Assembly (NCBI GenBank): GCA_001414485.1 | Contig: LLEY01000256.1 | Location: 1-64,000, forward strand | Source: Calycina herbarum | Lineage: Eukaryota; Ascomycota; Leotiomycetes; Helotiales; Pezizellaceae | Direction: 5' to 3' | Length of the DNA: 64,000 bases | Shown here: one piece after another, positions 33,732 to 46,413 of the stretch | How positions within the stretch are numbered: the stretch's first letter is position 1 | How the letters are laid out: every line of letters starts with the position of its first letter | The notes under the pieces: generated by a model | Databases searched by the model: none | What the model was told of the DNA's origin: nothing | Seen by the model: the letters and a program-made list of their open reading frames with translations, nothing else | Program-made: the position numbers and the translations under genes

Positions 33732-35075
33732 ATGCGCTATTACAGCATCATAACGAGCCTTGCCCTGGCGGCAATCGCCACCTCGAACCCTACACCTCAA
33801 CCCTCGCAACATCAGGCACCTCTCCTCCTTTCCACCGACGCAACTCCTCCCAACCACAATATATCCCTATCCCTATTCGCAGACCTTGAAGAACTCTCGA
33901 GGATTGTCGATATCTCGTATTGCGTTGGTCTCACGGGTATCCAAAAGCCTTTCGAGTGTGCTAGTCGATGCGATGACTTTCCCAGCTTCGAGCTGGTGGA
34001 TACTTTTAATACTGGGCCGTTAATGAGCGATAGTTGTGGGTATATTGCTTTGGATCATGGGAGAGAAGGAGATAGGGGGAGGGGAAAGAGGATTTTGATC
34101 GCTTTTAGGGGGACTTATAGTATTGCTAATACTATTGTGGATTTAAGTACTGTTCCGCAGGAATATGTTCCTTATCCTGAGAGTCCGGGGAATGGAACGA
34201 GGCAGAGGGTTGATCGGAAGCCAGGCAAGGGGGGACGACTGAGATGGGGTTGGAGACCTTGGGGACGGAGTGAGGATGAGGGGACGATATTGAGACGGGA
34301 TGGGAAGGAGACGCCGAAGTGTACGAATTGTACGGTGCATACTGGGTTTTGGACTTCTTGGGCGAATACTAGGGAACTCGTCGTACCACATGTTTTGGGA
34401 TTGAGAGATCAATATCCGGACTACAAACTCGAACTCGTTGGTCATTCACTTGGTGGAGCCGTCGCAGCACTTGCGGGTTTGGAATTCGATGGTTTGGGCT
34501 TCAATCCACAGATCACAACCTTTGGCGAACCACGGATTGGAAACTCGGGATTAAGAGATTACCTGGATCAGACTTTCAACCTCCCATCTGAAAACTCGAA
34601 TTCAAAACCCAACAATGACCTCCACAGCGGCCGCTACAGAAGAATAACTCATATCTCTGACCCCGTCCCCCTCCTCCCATTGCAAGAATGGGGCTACCGC
34701 GCCCACGCAGGCGAAATCTACATCTCCAAACCTGCACTCCAACCCACTCTCTCCGACCTCCGTCTCTGCTTTGGTGACGAGGATATAAATTGTATTGCCA
34801 GCGCTGAAGTTGATGAAGATTGGTTTGACACTACGGGGAAGATGAATCGAGCGCATACCGGAGATGAGATCCCGGATGATGAGGAGATGAACGTATTGGG
34901 AAGGAGATGGGGCATCCCTATTCCGGCCAGATATAAGATGTGGGAATTGTTTTTTGCGCATAGGGATTACTTTTGGAGATTGGGGTTGTGTTTACCGGGT
35001 GGAGATCCTTTGGATTGGGGGAGGGGAGGGTATGAGTTTGGGGATGATCTGGGGCAGGGTAAGGAGGATTTGTGA
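33732..35075 (+). CDS. Secreted class 3 (fungal-type) lipase
   Basis: An intronless 447-residue frame. The N-terminus MRYYSIITSLALAAIATS is a good signal peptide with a likely cut near residue 18. The alpha/beta-hydrolase lipase 3 domain includes ILIAFRGTYSIAN (oxyanion region), the nucleophile elbow GHSLGG with Ser at about residue 239, ITTFGEPRIGN and HISDPVPLLPL (Asp of the triad), with a catalytic His likely at HAGEIYIS. Six or more Cys residues (CVGL, CASRC, CGY, CTNC, CFG, CIAS) fit a secreted, disulfide-bonded enzyme. It should hydrolyse triacylglycerols or related esters outside the cell. A basic, Gly/Arg-rich insert (about residues 150-205) precedes the CTNCTVHTGF segment and is longer than usual. 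The start is the ATG that begins the signal peptide. Confidence 0.92.
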   Translation: MRYYSIITSLALAAIATSNPTPQPSQHQAPLLLSTDATPPNHNISLSLFADLEELSRIVDISYCVGLTGIQKPFECASRCDDFPSFELVDTFNTGPLMSDSCGYIALDHGREGDRGRGKRILIAFRGTYSIANTIVDLSTVPQEYVPYPESPGNGTRQRVDRKPGKGGRLRWGWRPWGRSEDEGTILRRDGKETPKCTNCTVHTGFWTSWANTRELVVPHVLGLRDQYPDYKLELVGHSLGGAVAALAGLEFDGLGFNPQITTFGEPRIGNSGLRDYLDQTFNLPSENSNSKPNNDLHSGRYRRITHISDPVPLLPLQEWGYRAHAGEIYISKPALQPTLSDLRLCFGDEDINCIASAEVDEDWFDTTGKMNRAHTGDEIPDDEEMNVLGRRWGIPIPARYKMWELFFAHRDYFWRLGLCLPGGDPLDWGRGGYEFGDDLGQGKEDL

Positions 35076-35738
35076 AGATTGATTGAAGTGGGATTGGGTA
35101 TTATTGGGTGTATAAGTAACGAGCCCCTTTTTGTTGTTTGTATAACATTACTTAGGATTAATTTGGCGTTTTGGATGGATGTGGCACAGCACGGCATACG
35201 AAAAGTGGATATGATTAGTTTGTTGGATCGTTGGGAATGGGCACGATGCTAGGAGAGGAGACGAAGTATACGATTAGAAAGAATTTGATACCCATTGAAC
35301 TTTGTTCCTTGAACTGGTGGTTTGGATTGGATGTCTCCAAACTTGGAGTCAATATTCTCTGTTTGGGGTCTTTCAAAAGTTCCCTCTTGTTTCCTTGCTA
35401 ATTCTTATTATATGTTTCCGTGGTGATTTAGAAACAGCCAAGTGGCGAAGATCAGAAACTAGGCTCCAGCGTGCCCCTTGCTCGCTAGCTCACCTCGCAT
35501 CGCTTCTCCGCTTCCCCCGCATTGCTCTAGCTCTTCCACACTTTTCATCAGCATCGTCATCAACACGTGCTTCTCTTAGCCTCATCGTGTCGTCATTCAA
35601 AGCCTTAGTGTGTTGAGGCTTGGTTGGAAGTTAGTATATAGGCCATGTTATCTATCATCTTCTCGCTCATTCAGAAAGTTCTTGAGGCGAAAGAAACATA
35701 CAAGAAGAAAAAGAAAGGAAGAGAAATAATTTGCGATA
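35076..35738. promoter_or_regulatory. Intergenic with TATA-like element upstream of the small protein gene
   Basis: The stretch contains the lipase 3' UTR and the promoter of the 132-residue protein. The only notable motif is the TATA-like site listed separately, plus purine-rich sequence just upstream of the ATG at 35739. Confidence 0.45.
35635..35640 (+). promoter_or_regulatory. Probable TATA box
   Basis: TATATA followed by GG, 99 bases upstream of the ATG of the small protein at 35739. The spacing suits a fungal TATA element with a short leader. This is a sequence match only. Confidence 0.45.
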
Positions 35739-36310
35739 ATGTATATCCCGAATCCACAACGAATTTTGGCGGCGGGTTTGTCGATGTGCGGGTCTATGAG
35801 ACCTATGGTTGATCGTAAGTCTCACACCACATTCCATATTCTCCCCATCTTACTCATCTTCTCCTTACTTTCTCCTCCCATCCTTCCCCGTCTCGCATCT
35901 TGCTAACACAACCAAGCACACACAACCGCCGTCGCCCGTGGCGAAGTCCTCGACTATGCAGTAGAAAAATGTCTCGATGACGACGGAAACGTACGATGCT
36001 CGAAACCTTTCTTAGTGCAGGAGGATAAATGTTATGAGGTTGAGTGGAATACTGAAGGTGTTGTATCTCACACCACCGTGGAGGTTCGGGATGCGGGGTC
36101 AGGGGAAGTCGTGAGTTGCCCTATTCTACCTCTTTGAAATCTTATGATGGATGGGATGGGGCTATGCTAATGAGTGTACAGGTCTTCTATCGCGACACGA
36201 ATGGTCAGTGGACTCCTGAGAAGGGAGAGTTGGTTTACCTTGATTTCAAGCCTAAGGTTTGGAAGACGGGGAACGATACTGTTGAGTATACGGTTAAGAC
36301 TTGTAAATAA
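35739..36310 (+). CDS. Small cysteine-containing protein of unknown function, possibly secreted
   Basis: Three exons, 35739-35814, 35917-36110 and 36182-36310, giving 132 residues. Donors GTAAGT and GTGAGT and acceptors CCAAG and TACAG keep the phase. The N-terminus (NPQRILAAGLSMCGSM) is moderately hydrophobic and could be a weak signal peptide, but it lacks a long hydrophobic core. The mature part has four Cys residues (CLDDDGNVRC, CYEVEW and a near-terminal C) and a high proportion of V, E, D, T and Y, suggesting a small beta-rich domain. I do not recognise a family. A TATA-like box about 100 bases upstream and a position beside a secreted lipase would suit a regulated secreted protein, even an effector candidate, but that is inference. 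Confidence 0.72.
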
Positions 36311-39300
36311 ATAGAAGTGAGATAATCAGGCTTGGGAGGAAGGAGTCGGAAAATTGATAAGTTGTCTAGTGTAATGATATTTTTTACGGAGAAGAGAGAG
36401 CTTGAAATCTTGAGAATGAGTGAGTTAAATAAGTATAGTCGAATCGTTAAGGGAAAAAGAAGCTAGCTTTTTGGGCGACAGCAGAAGGGCACGAAATAAT
36501 ATTCAGCGAGTGCCGAAGATGACCTCGTCTTGACAAATATCTATTTCGGGTAATGTGCAGTTTATAATGGACGACTTGAAGCTTTCTTGTGAGTAAATGC
36601 CAGTGGTTTCGTCATCGGCGTGGTATGCTACGAAGTATCTCCAACGTGTTTTGTCCAGGATTCTTCTATATAGGGGAGAGAGTATACTTAAGTGGTTTGT
36701 CTTAGTATTCCGGGTATTATTTTGGATAAGACATAATTAACCTGAGTTGGAGTTTCACAAAAAGTGTTTCTAGATAGAGGCAAGATTAACATGAGATGAT
36801 AACTTGGAACGTTCGTAAGTACAACCCTATAGAATTGAAAAGTCCCATATTTCAATCGTTTTCTTCTGGTTGGTCGTTGGTGGTATTTTTAACAGTTATG
36901 TCTTCCTTACCTTCCTTATTATCAGTATAATCAATATTCGAAAGTTGCTATACAAACTTCTTCACAGTATATCAAGCGTTCCTAGGCTACTTTTCCTGAT
37001 CAGCTACAGGTACAGACCTGCCACTAGTAGTAGGCAGTAATAGCGAAAGCACTCCGCCCCTTAGAAAGTTAGAAGAGAAGCCCACAACTTCCATATTACA
37101 AGGTTATAATAATTATTCGTGTACGATTTTCTAACCAGTTCTGTACTATGGAATACTATTAAAATCCGTTACAATATAAATTGAATCCTACAGACGGCCT
37201 CTAAACGACAACAAACCCATTTTCGACAGTAACAACTTCTTGTTCTTTTCCTACCAAGGCAACTTTCCCAGTTCAACCCATCGATATCTTATAGCTTTGA
37301 TTCTCAAGAGCCTGTGAGAAGCTTTGTTACTTTTTGACATGGCATAGCTAAAATGGAAGCCTTCAAATGTGTTGTGGATTTTCTCAATGTAGTATTATAG
37401 ATAACCACTCGCCTCTTTGACATAAATAGTCCAGCCAGTAGAATGACATTCATACAAGCAAATTGACCGCACAGTATTTTATAATTTGTCCCTAGACTCT
37501 ATTGCCCGAATGATAGTCTGATATCTTTTCCAACTCTAGTAATATATCCCTCTTTTATAACTCACCTAGTGTGGCGATTTATAAGTTCGAGTAATCAACT
37601 TATTGAAGTCGTGTTTTTGATTAGCACTATCTCAAAGGTTTATAAAGAACTTGATTAAGAGAAACTGAATAATAACCAGATTTCTATTTTCCACTAACCC
37701 CCCTCTCTATTTAACTAACTTGAAAATCCCACTTAGAACATTCTAGCTACAAGCTAAACAGTAGAGAGCTCTATTAAAAGTATTATTAAAGAGTTGGACG
37801 ATAATACACAGCCTATGTAAGAAAAACCCGACAAATAGAATATTAGATACATGTTATTACCATGTTTATTCTAGGATCTAGAGGCTGACTTGAAAACGGG
37901 AACAAAATTCTTTTCGACATGATCGTAATATAACTATCAAGTTTAGGAATAGGCTCCATACGTTGTTTCACGAATCTTTGTAAGTCGTAACCACCAAGTA
38001 AGAATTTTCAGAGCCAAATAAGTTTGACTCGAACTAGTAGCGGGGCACCAAATCCAGTAAGTTGATGAATTATTTGAACATGAGATGTGGTTGTCATTTT
38101 GGCTATCAAGAATGAGAAAGGAGAAAGAAATTATGAGGACCGCAAAGACTTTCACCACAACAACACTGAAGTACAGATGCAGTGATATGCAATATACACC
38201 TCTAAATCAAAAGGTGTTGGCTAAGAAGAGAGAAAAGGGTTTTCTGTCCCTAAATTCCATCTACCATTTTCACAAAACGACAACAAAATTCCTTTTGACA
38301 GTAACAACTTCCTACTCTCTCATCTCTCCACTAATTTTTCACAGAAGGCTATGTCTGAAAGGGACTGGAAGAAGAATAACTTCACCAGAAATAATTGAAA
38401 GGATTCCTTCAGATCCAATCATAGCTCACGAAGCGTTCCGCAATGCGTCGTAGGAGTAGTTTCGATTTGTTTGAACTATGCTGTGAAATGTTTTGGGTAT
38501 AGTGATATATATACTGAGATTGTTAGCGGGATGGGAGAGTGGGGGATGGGACGATGTACCTGGAGTTTCGATGTGAGTTTCAAGCAAATAGTTTCATATA
38601 ACGAAGACAGTACTGGCAGGAGAATTCTTTTCAATAGACATATGACTTGGCAATTTGAATCCAGAAATATAGGGGATAAGAGGGGGATTAGAAGACTACT
38701 TTGCAAAAACATCCACAAAGCGAACTGCCTCCCTTCTCCTAGAATTCTCGCTGAACAATAAGTGCTTTACTACCATAAAAGTCCCCAAATCTCTCTACTA
38801 TTCCTCGGCTATTATACTCAACACAACACCTGTACTTGTGTCAAGGCCAGGTAACTTAGGATCAGCGATGACCCTTTCTCCCCCCCCCTTCTTCAAAAAG
38901 AAAGGATCTATTGAGTATAAATGCCTACTTCTTGCGGGAGTATCTCTTACCCCAGCGAACCAAGCACCAGCATCATCTACCTTCATTTCTTCTCTTGCCG
39001 TCGAAATCCTCTCACACATCTAAGAGGACTCCATCTTTCAAAATCCACAGATTTCTAGAAGCTGGTTCTCGTAGCGATACCAGGAAGTTCCTGAAATTTC
39101 TGAAAAAGCACAATCAATAGTACTTCGTTTTCAGTCTTGGTTTTGAGATGGTGTCTCGAAAACGTAGTAACAAATAAATAAATAGAAAGAAGAGTAATTA
39201 GAAGCAGTCTAAAGGAGGGAGTGGCAAGAACACTTTGCCCACCAAGTCTGGTAGGTTATAATTGCGAAAAGTCCAAGGCTTGCTAAGCCGAGCGGGTTGG

Positions 39301-39596
39301 GAAAAAGAATAACAAAGACTTTGCCGTCTCTACGGAAAAAGGTTGCCATTGTTTTGTGAATTCCGCCACCAGCACCTTGTCATTATCTCAAAATAGAAGG
39401 AAAAATCTATCAGCATTAGGCCGTAATAATACACGCATACCGAGCTGAATACCATAGCCACCCATAATTTTACATTTTCCTCAGAAGCACTGATGCAAAA
39501 TGCACAGCGGTCTTCTTGTACAAAGTCCAGTTGAACTCAGCGACCTTTGTGTATCAAAAATTAGTTTAGGATATACCTAAGCAAACCGGTATCCTC
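36311..39596. other. AT-rich gene-poor region with degenerate repeats
   Basis: About 3.3 kb with no supported gene. Two related segments occur near 37,205-37,260 and 38,270-38,325: both have ACGACAACAAA, then TTTTCGACAGTAACAACTTC against TTTTGACAGTAACAACTTCC. A third weaker match is near 37,893 (GGGAACAAAATTCTTTTCGACA). Short open frames such as 38085-38453 and 38471-38761 (plus) have no family or splice partners. The pattern fits decayed repeats. Confidence 0.5.
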
Positions 39597-40883
39597 CTAT
39601 TTTCTAGACAGACTGCAAGTCAAAGGTTGACGATCAGACTCCTTCTCTTTTCCCATGTACCATCCCTCATCAATTAATTCTCGCTCGGTCATTCTCCAAT
39701 ATTCTGCTTTCCCCGGACTCTTAAGATCAAGATCACCAATTCTAGCTTCGACCTTATTATCATCCTTCGCATTGGGTGGAAACTTCAAGAACACGGTACA
39801 ATCCCTCAAGGTCATGGCTAGGCGAAATTTCTCGTCTTCAGGGTCAGCATCAAAAACACCCTTTGGATCGAGTTGAATTTGTGCTTCTTTAAGTCGCTTC
39901 AGCAAGGTATTTGATTGCAGCCAGCGCTTGAACCGTGGTGCTTTCTTTGGGTCGGGCTCCAGTTGTGAAGTGATGCGGTCGATATCGGTGCTCTTTTTAG
40001 ACATGAGATCTAGGGGGCAGAATGGCTTGCGGCCGACGTAACCACCACTGCGGACTGATTCTGCGTTGGCACGAGCTCGTCTAGCGCATTGTCGACAGCG
40101 TTTTGAGTTTGGAGGAGCAGAAGGAGATTGAACGAGCCATTTTGGTTTGAATTCAATTACTTGTTCGCCGAAAGGTCCTTTATACCATTAGTAAAAAAAT
40201 GAATGAAAGCATGTTTTTTTCCCTTACCTGGAGTCATATCCATAACTAGTAAACCATGCTCGTCGTCAGCTAGGAAGATTCCATGGCGCTTGGTGGGACG
40301 AGCATCTGCAGAACGTAAAGAACTTTTAGAAGGATTCTTAGTCTTCTGCGAATCTAGAAGCTCCTTGTTTAGGCGTTCAATAACCTTGGCTGGGCGAAGC
40401 TGGACAAGACATTGGTCGACCAATTGTTCTGCGCCGAACATGGGAATGATAAGCCGAAGCCAGTTCTTTTGAGAAACTGCGCATGGTAAGGTAGTTGCCA
40501 GGTTTTTGCGAAGACGTAGCAGTTTGTCTAAGATGGGGTTAGCGGATTTTGTTTTGTATGGGGAAGAGAAATGGTCTCCTTAAGAGGAAGGAGCTACAGA
40601 TAGACCTGAAGGAAAACTTCAGTCAAATTCGCACCTTGGTCTCCTCAAACACGCTAATTAACTTACGATCAAAGATCTTCAAATCTGAAGCCGAAATGGG
40701 TTGCTCATCTAGTTCCTCAATCTCGATATCGCTGGGAGGTGGTGTACCTTCCCCATACTCTTCGACTTGGCTTGGTGGGGGTGTGGGGTCAGGGACCGAG
40801 ATGCGATAAACAATATTCGCTGCACCCTCACCCAAATAGGTAATGGCCGTTTTTATAGGCAAAATAGGAATCTTTTCCACCAT
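39597..40883 (-). CDS. IPK1: Inositol-pentakisphosphate 2-kinase
   Basis: Three exons: 40883-40667, 40527-40228 and 40177-39597, giving 365 residues. The N-terminal ATP site is YLGEGAANIVYRIS, typical of this kinase family. It is followed by KLLRLRKNL, IPMFGAEQLVD, the substrate-side segment VIEFKPKWLVQSPSAPPNSKRCRQCARR (with the zinc-binding CxxC), FCPLDL, MTLRDCTVFLKF and ARIGDLDLKS (metal-binding Asp region). The enzyme phosphorylates inositol pentakisphosphate at position 2 to make phytic acid (IP6), used in mRNA export and chromatin regulation, mostly in the nucleus. The first in-frame ATG is at 40883. The frame is open upstream but has no ATG there. A Pro/Glu-rich linker (about residues 35-65) is unlike the compact yeast N-lobe. 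It is divergent from MDM34. Confidence 0.93.
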
Positions 40884-42066
40884 GATTTTGGTTGTTGGAG
40901 GTGTATATGAGATTATGAAGGGGTTCTCGTATGTTCTTGGGAGAAAAGAAAGATTTAGCTCGGCCGGGTGGTGGTTCGCCAATCACGGTCACCGTAAAAC
41001 CGGTTTTATTGGCTGGCACGACTCGACTGAGGAAGGAACTACCTTAAACCTGACTCACTAGTAGCTGCCTCTAAATATCCACAGTTCCTTGTCCAAGATG
41101 GATTGAAGAATCAAAATAAACAACAATGGTTACACTTATTCCATGATAACCCCCCTATTGCGTGCATAGCTGTACTACGTCTCTCAAGGTCCTCAGGCGA
41201 GGTGCAGGTGAAGTCGTCTCGTAAAGGAAGGCCGAGGTCATTTGACTACTTCATTGTTAGCTTACTGCCAAGCAGTAGTTGATAAGCTACGTTTGTTAAG
41301 TAGCTTGTGACAATTGACTGTGGGACTGAATATCTAGAAAAGTTGTTGGAGGTGAAGAGACAGAAGAAATGAATGGTTCAACCAACTCTGATTCAAACAA
41401 CTCTGATTCAAAGCAAACTTGTGAGTGAAGCAATTTGGAAGCTCTGAGGGAGGAAACAGTATTACGTAGTTGAAGTGTATAACAAATGGTGTTTCGACTC
41501 AGAACTTTGAGCATCGAAATATGTATTCTTGTTATAGAGGCTTGAAGAGAGACTTAAATCATTAGCAATTACCCACTAGTAGAAGAGGTCTTAATAATTT
41601 TGAGCTAAGCCACCTCAAGCTTGAAGAAAAAGATTCGGGATAGAGTTCGCACGTGACAGGGTGGAGCCGGAAAAGCGTCATTTCGCTCGCCCGCCTGTCT
41701 CCGGGCCGGGGTTCCACCAAAATCCCTTTCTTTAGAAGGCAAGAGCTTTCCGTTCACCCACAACACCATCACGAACTCGCCCACCACTTTAATTACACCC
41801 ACCACGATACACCACTTCGAATCGCGCCGATAAATACGCCAACCTGTTTCTTCATTGACCCAGGCATTCGACCCTTTTGCGCGACGCAACCACCCGACAC
41901 AGTCACCAACAAAATCCTTATCACTGGATCAAGGTCAGGTTCTGATCAAAGAATCCTCACGCGACCCCGGAAAGACACGACCGACTCGCCCTTCAACATC
42001 GTCTCCGATCCGATCTTCTCGTCGAAGATTGAATCGCACACCTAATACCTCTAATGCGACAATAAG
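40884..42066. promoter_or_regulatory. Divergent intergenic region between IPK1 and MDM34
   Basis: About 1.2 kb lies between two divergent ATGs. It contains a direct repeat of AACTCTGATTCAAA at about 41,385-41,415 and a GC-richer segment (41,650-42,060) that reads as a Pro/Thr/His-rich frame without a family. The latter is probably the 5' leader of MDM34. Confidence 0.45.
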
Positions 42067-43986
42067 ATGGCGTTCAACTTCCACTGGTCGCCGTTAACGG
42101 CAGATGCGGAATTTTACAAGAGGGCACAGGAGATGCTGACCACAGCTCTCAATAAATCACCCAAACCTCCAATTATCGTCGACGATATTCTGGTCAACGA
42201 GCTCAACCTGGGCACAACACCACCCGAGTTGGAAATATTGGAGATTGGGGATTTGGCCGAGGATCGATTCCGAGGCATTTTCAAGATGTGCTATTCTGGC
42301 GATGCCTTTTTGACCCTCAAAACCCGGGTTCAGGTGCGTCACAACAATTTCCCTTATCCCCCTCCCCCTTTTACAATCCGGCAGTTGGAAGAATTCGGAA
42401 ATTTCTGTTTGTGTTCTCACTGCATTGAAAACAATTTCGTGCAATGGATCCGCGCGTGGAGCTTCCCCACATTATCCCGGTCGTTATATAAACAAAAAGC
42501 TAATATATCAACAATATAGGCGAACCCCCTCAATACGTATCTATTTTCGAAGCCTTCTTTTACGTCACCCATGCCACTAGCTGCGTCCTCCGGATTGACG
42601 ATACCCCTACAAATTACCTTGTCCGAAATCAAGCTATCCGCGTTCATCATACTGGTATTCTCGAGACAAAAGGGTCTGACTCTGGTGTTCCGCAATGATC
42701 CCCTCGAATCACTCAAAGTTTCTTCGACGTTCGACTCGATACCCTTCGTTCGGGATTATCTCCAAAATGAAATCGAAAAGCAGCTGCGGACATTAATGAT
42801 GGATGAGTTACCAGCCATCATCCATAGACTCTCGTTAAGGTTATGGTGCCCAGAATCTGGAGTGAAGGAAGAGGAAGAAAGAGCACAAGCAGAAACCAAG
42901 GAGAAGGAAGAGATAGCAATCAACCCGCTGGACAGTCCACCACAAGATGCGGTTGATGCGAGAGGGAATGTTTTGGACGCCAATGAGATATCTAATTTGC
43001 AATTGGATGGAGGCTCTGAAACACAATCGTTGTTCTCGCAAAAGAATTTGCTAAAGCTCTCAGCCTTGACGGATTCGCATCGAACCCTCTCGTTGTTTAC
43101 GCCCTCCATTCGAGACGCAGTATTCCGAGCGTGGGCCGGGCCAACGGAACGTGGAGATACAGCGGGTAGTTCAACGCCAATAATTCCATTAGTAAGAAGT
43201 CACAGTTCTGCACCGAGCACAAGCACGACATACACCTTTAATAAATCTTCCGATGATGGACATGGTCACATGCCTTCACGCCCATCGCTTGTGAGTCTGA
43301 ACTCTGCGACAACAGGCCTTGCTTTAGGAGCTGGTCGACATTCAAGATCACATATGCGCAAGAAGAAAAATCGGGTTGTCAATCTTCGAAGGTCCAAGAC
43401 TACAGATGATGTGCATAGTGAGAGCGGGGAAAGTGAAAACACAGAGGTACATGCTTCTGAGCCTGCATTCTCGACGTATATCCCGGAGGAGCCCGAAGAC
43501 AACATTCTCACACCACCCAAATCCCCATCTAGTAAGGTGCGCTTCCGTACCAGTAGTATTGATCTTGGAGATTCTCCACGAAAATTACGACCAATAAGAT
43601 CAGCTTTGAGCTCGAAAACTGTTCCCGAACAAGCTATCTTGGAACCTGCCCCTCAAATGACGGAAGCACCCGCACAAACTTTCTCTCGCGAAAACAGACC
43701 TTCATACACGAATGCTTCTTCATACCCAGTGGAGAAGGCAAGTAGCCCTGCATCTGGAGAGGGCTCTAGTGTGCCAAACCACCCATTCCTCCAACCCGCT
43801 CCGGTTCTCGTCGACTCTTCAGCAGCCGGTGGAATATTGGAGCAGGCTTGGGTTATGAAAATGGCTGGTGAGATAGCTCGTCGTGCTCATGACGAGAAGG
43901 CCGCCAGGGAAGGTTTCTGGTCTTCGCAATCCCAGGCAATGAGGGAAGACTCGCCACCTCCAGCATACGAGCCAAAAGCTTTGTAA
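42067..43986 (+). CDS. MDM34: ERMES complex subunit Mdm34
   Basis: Two exons, 42067-42333 and 42520-43986, giving 577 residues; the intron is 186 bases. The N-terminus [10 protein letters not shown] is diagnostic for Mdm34, followed by an SMP lipid-transfer domain over about residues 1-195 ([106 protein letters not shown]). Mdm34 sits on the outer mitochondrial membrane and tethers mitochondria to the ER with Mmm1, Mdm10 and Mdm12, allowing phospholipid transfer. The long C-terminus (about 200-577) is low-complexity and Ser/Pro-rich with a basic [14 protein letters not shown] patch, as is usual in filamentous fungi. It ends with a conserved [19 protein letters not shown] helix and a PPPAYEP motif. 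Confidence 0.96.
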
Positions 43987-46413
43987 AACCATATACAACA
44001 ATTCGTCCCTATCTTTGGGATTGTACACTTTTCCTTTGTCACAATAAAAAACTCCTTCAGCTGCATCATGATTGATGTATCCTGAAGAGCTGTACACACC
44101 ACCTCACTCACTCACACTTTTTGATTTTTTTGCTGCGTTTTAGCGTTGTCCTTTATTTATTTCCTTGTCACACAAAAAACAATATTTCCTCGAATCACTC
44201 GAGTCACTCACTTATACTTCCTGTTTTATGTCTAATATTAGGTAGAACTGGGAGGCTGGGGTTGGAGGAGCTGGCGGGTCTGGCCTGGGACTATTCTTTG
44301 TTTTCCTGGGTATCGGATTTGGAATGGAATGGATGGCGGGAATTATGGGATATTAGGAGGATTCTTTGGATTTCGGGCGGGATAATGGGTGGTAAAATAT
44401 GGAACTACGCTGGAATTCTTCTTTTTTCTAGCGCGTTGGGCCATACTCTAATCGAGAACCCTTATAACAAACAGACAACACAAAACTGCTGGATGGTATG
44501 GATTGTATACCGTCTAGCAGAGACACAACACATAACACTCTTCGTTACTTCTTTCTTTTGTCAATTGAAAAGATATTACTGGAAGGGAAGAAAGAGAAGA
44601 GGGCACAGAAAAAGGGTTTAGAGAGGGGATACTGAGATATAGGGGAGGGAAGGGGAATGTATAGGGAACTGTTTTTTGACAGTTGTATTGTAGATGTGGA
44701 TAGTTAGTAGCGGTAGCGTGAGACGCCGAATGGAATCAAAAGATATCCTGAAACTCTTTTTTGTGGTCGAGGTTCATGAGGGTATGTTCTACTGGGTAAA
44801 TTTGACGATGGTGATAGTTGAAGTGTGACACCATGTTCATGGTGTCTAACCTTGGTCGTTGTTATCCAACAATGACTCCACTTTCCGGATATTGATTGTT
44901 TTCCGTGGCTCTTACTTGTCTGCCTGTGAATAAAGATCAGGTTGAAGCCGCGACCGGAGCTGGACCAGGGTACCGAAGGACTGAACGGGAAATCATACAA
45001 GATCAATTCAACAAGAACGTTAAATAGAAAAGAGCTGTGGAAAGATTGAATGATTCCGTGGTATGAGGACGCGATCCTATACAAGATATCAAATGAGAAT
45101 CAAATGAGATCCCAGACGCAGTAGTCCTAGCAGAATCCTTCAAGAAGATGGCTCGCAAGCAAGCAGCAATTCTGATCATGATTATTTCTTACGCCAACTC
45201 TCAAAAGGGGGGGAAGGGATCGAAGGTATATAGTGGACCGACGATAAATTGAGCAAGCTCTCGTTTGTAGGAATAGCTTTGAAGTAGAAGGAAAACGAAA
45301 GTCGAATAAATTGGTCCTTCGCATCTATATATCTAGTCGACGTACGCGGATAAAGTTCCAACTCGCTCCAACAATTTGGTCATAGCCACAAGTAATACCA
45401 TTTGTTAAAGACGTCATCTAGTTTCACGTTCTTGAGTTTTCCGAATTCCTTGCTGGCGGATAAATTACCCTCTTATTATCTAACGAGTAGGCTGCAAGTA
45501 ATCCACCAGTAAGCCAACAGTAAGCTACTTAACACCCCTTATTTTTGACTGAAACCAAAACACAACAATTAAATAAGTAGGCTTTTATCCCAGTGCTAAT
45601 TAGCTAGTTATCAGGGACTTGTTCAATATTTTTCTTATCTCTGCTAGACGTTCAGTCCGCATTTTGGTGTGGCACAGGAGGAAAATCCGGACACTTTTTC
45701 AAGGTAGGTACTTGAGGTAGCGTCACTACCAAACTATCGAAATCATGACGATGACCTTTCCACCTGGGATCATTATATGGGGGGTGAGGTGGTAATTATA
45801 AAGCTCTGCTCTCAGGCAATTTACCGTAAAGGAACGAGCATTGGAACTGATGGAAGGGGGCCAGTGGAAATTCCATCAGAAGAGGCTCGCTTATATATTA
45901 CAGAAAGGTGGTGCAAACGACGAGGGTTCTAACCTGTTACTTCTGGCGGCTGGGTCATGATGCCGAATATGAACATAAGGTTCGACGTCAAGCTTATGTT
46001 TAATGGAATGGAGTTTGGACAAGAAAATCTAGTCATTTTGGGGAGTGTGGTAGAGAAAGGGTCGAGCTTGGTATGGTTGCGAATGTTATTTGAGAATCGA
46101 GGGTACATGGTGAAACGACGGTAAATTGTAAGAGTGGGTTTTGGGTTTGTTTGTAGGTGAGAGAGGAGTTTATGGTAGGTAATTCGGATGGGCTTCTTGC
46201 CTGGTAACTAAGTATCAACTGGACTCGTTCAGGTATAGCAATGCATTTTTGTCGTATGTTGTACCAATTTGTGTATGCTATATCTTTTGTATCGTCCTTG
46301 GTCGATTTGACCTTGATGAACTTCAAGTCTTTTCGGCTAATATTCCTAGTTTTGAATTCTATTCTCAACTCTGGTTCGATACTCAAGGTCTTATCGGCTC
46401 GCGTGACATAGTA
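43987..46413. other. Intergenic, about 2.4 kb, no convincing gene
   Basis: The stretch holds the MDM34 3' UTR and the 3' region of the unrecognised minus-strand gene. Short frames include 44121-44621 (plus, 166 codons, hydrophobic and Trp-rich), 44704-45084 (minus) and 46033-46386 (minus, 117 codons). None shows a family or matching splice sites. The 45,440-45,560 part has several AAGTAA/AGTAAG-type motifs. Confidence 0.45.

Noticed and set aside
44121..44621. 166-codon hydrophobic plus-strand frame after MDM34
   Set aside because: It starts in the 3' UTR of MDM34, is Trp/Ile/Leu-rich without clear transmembrane periodicity, and no family is recognised.
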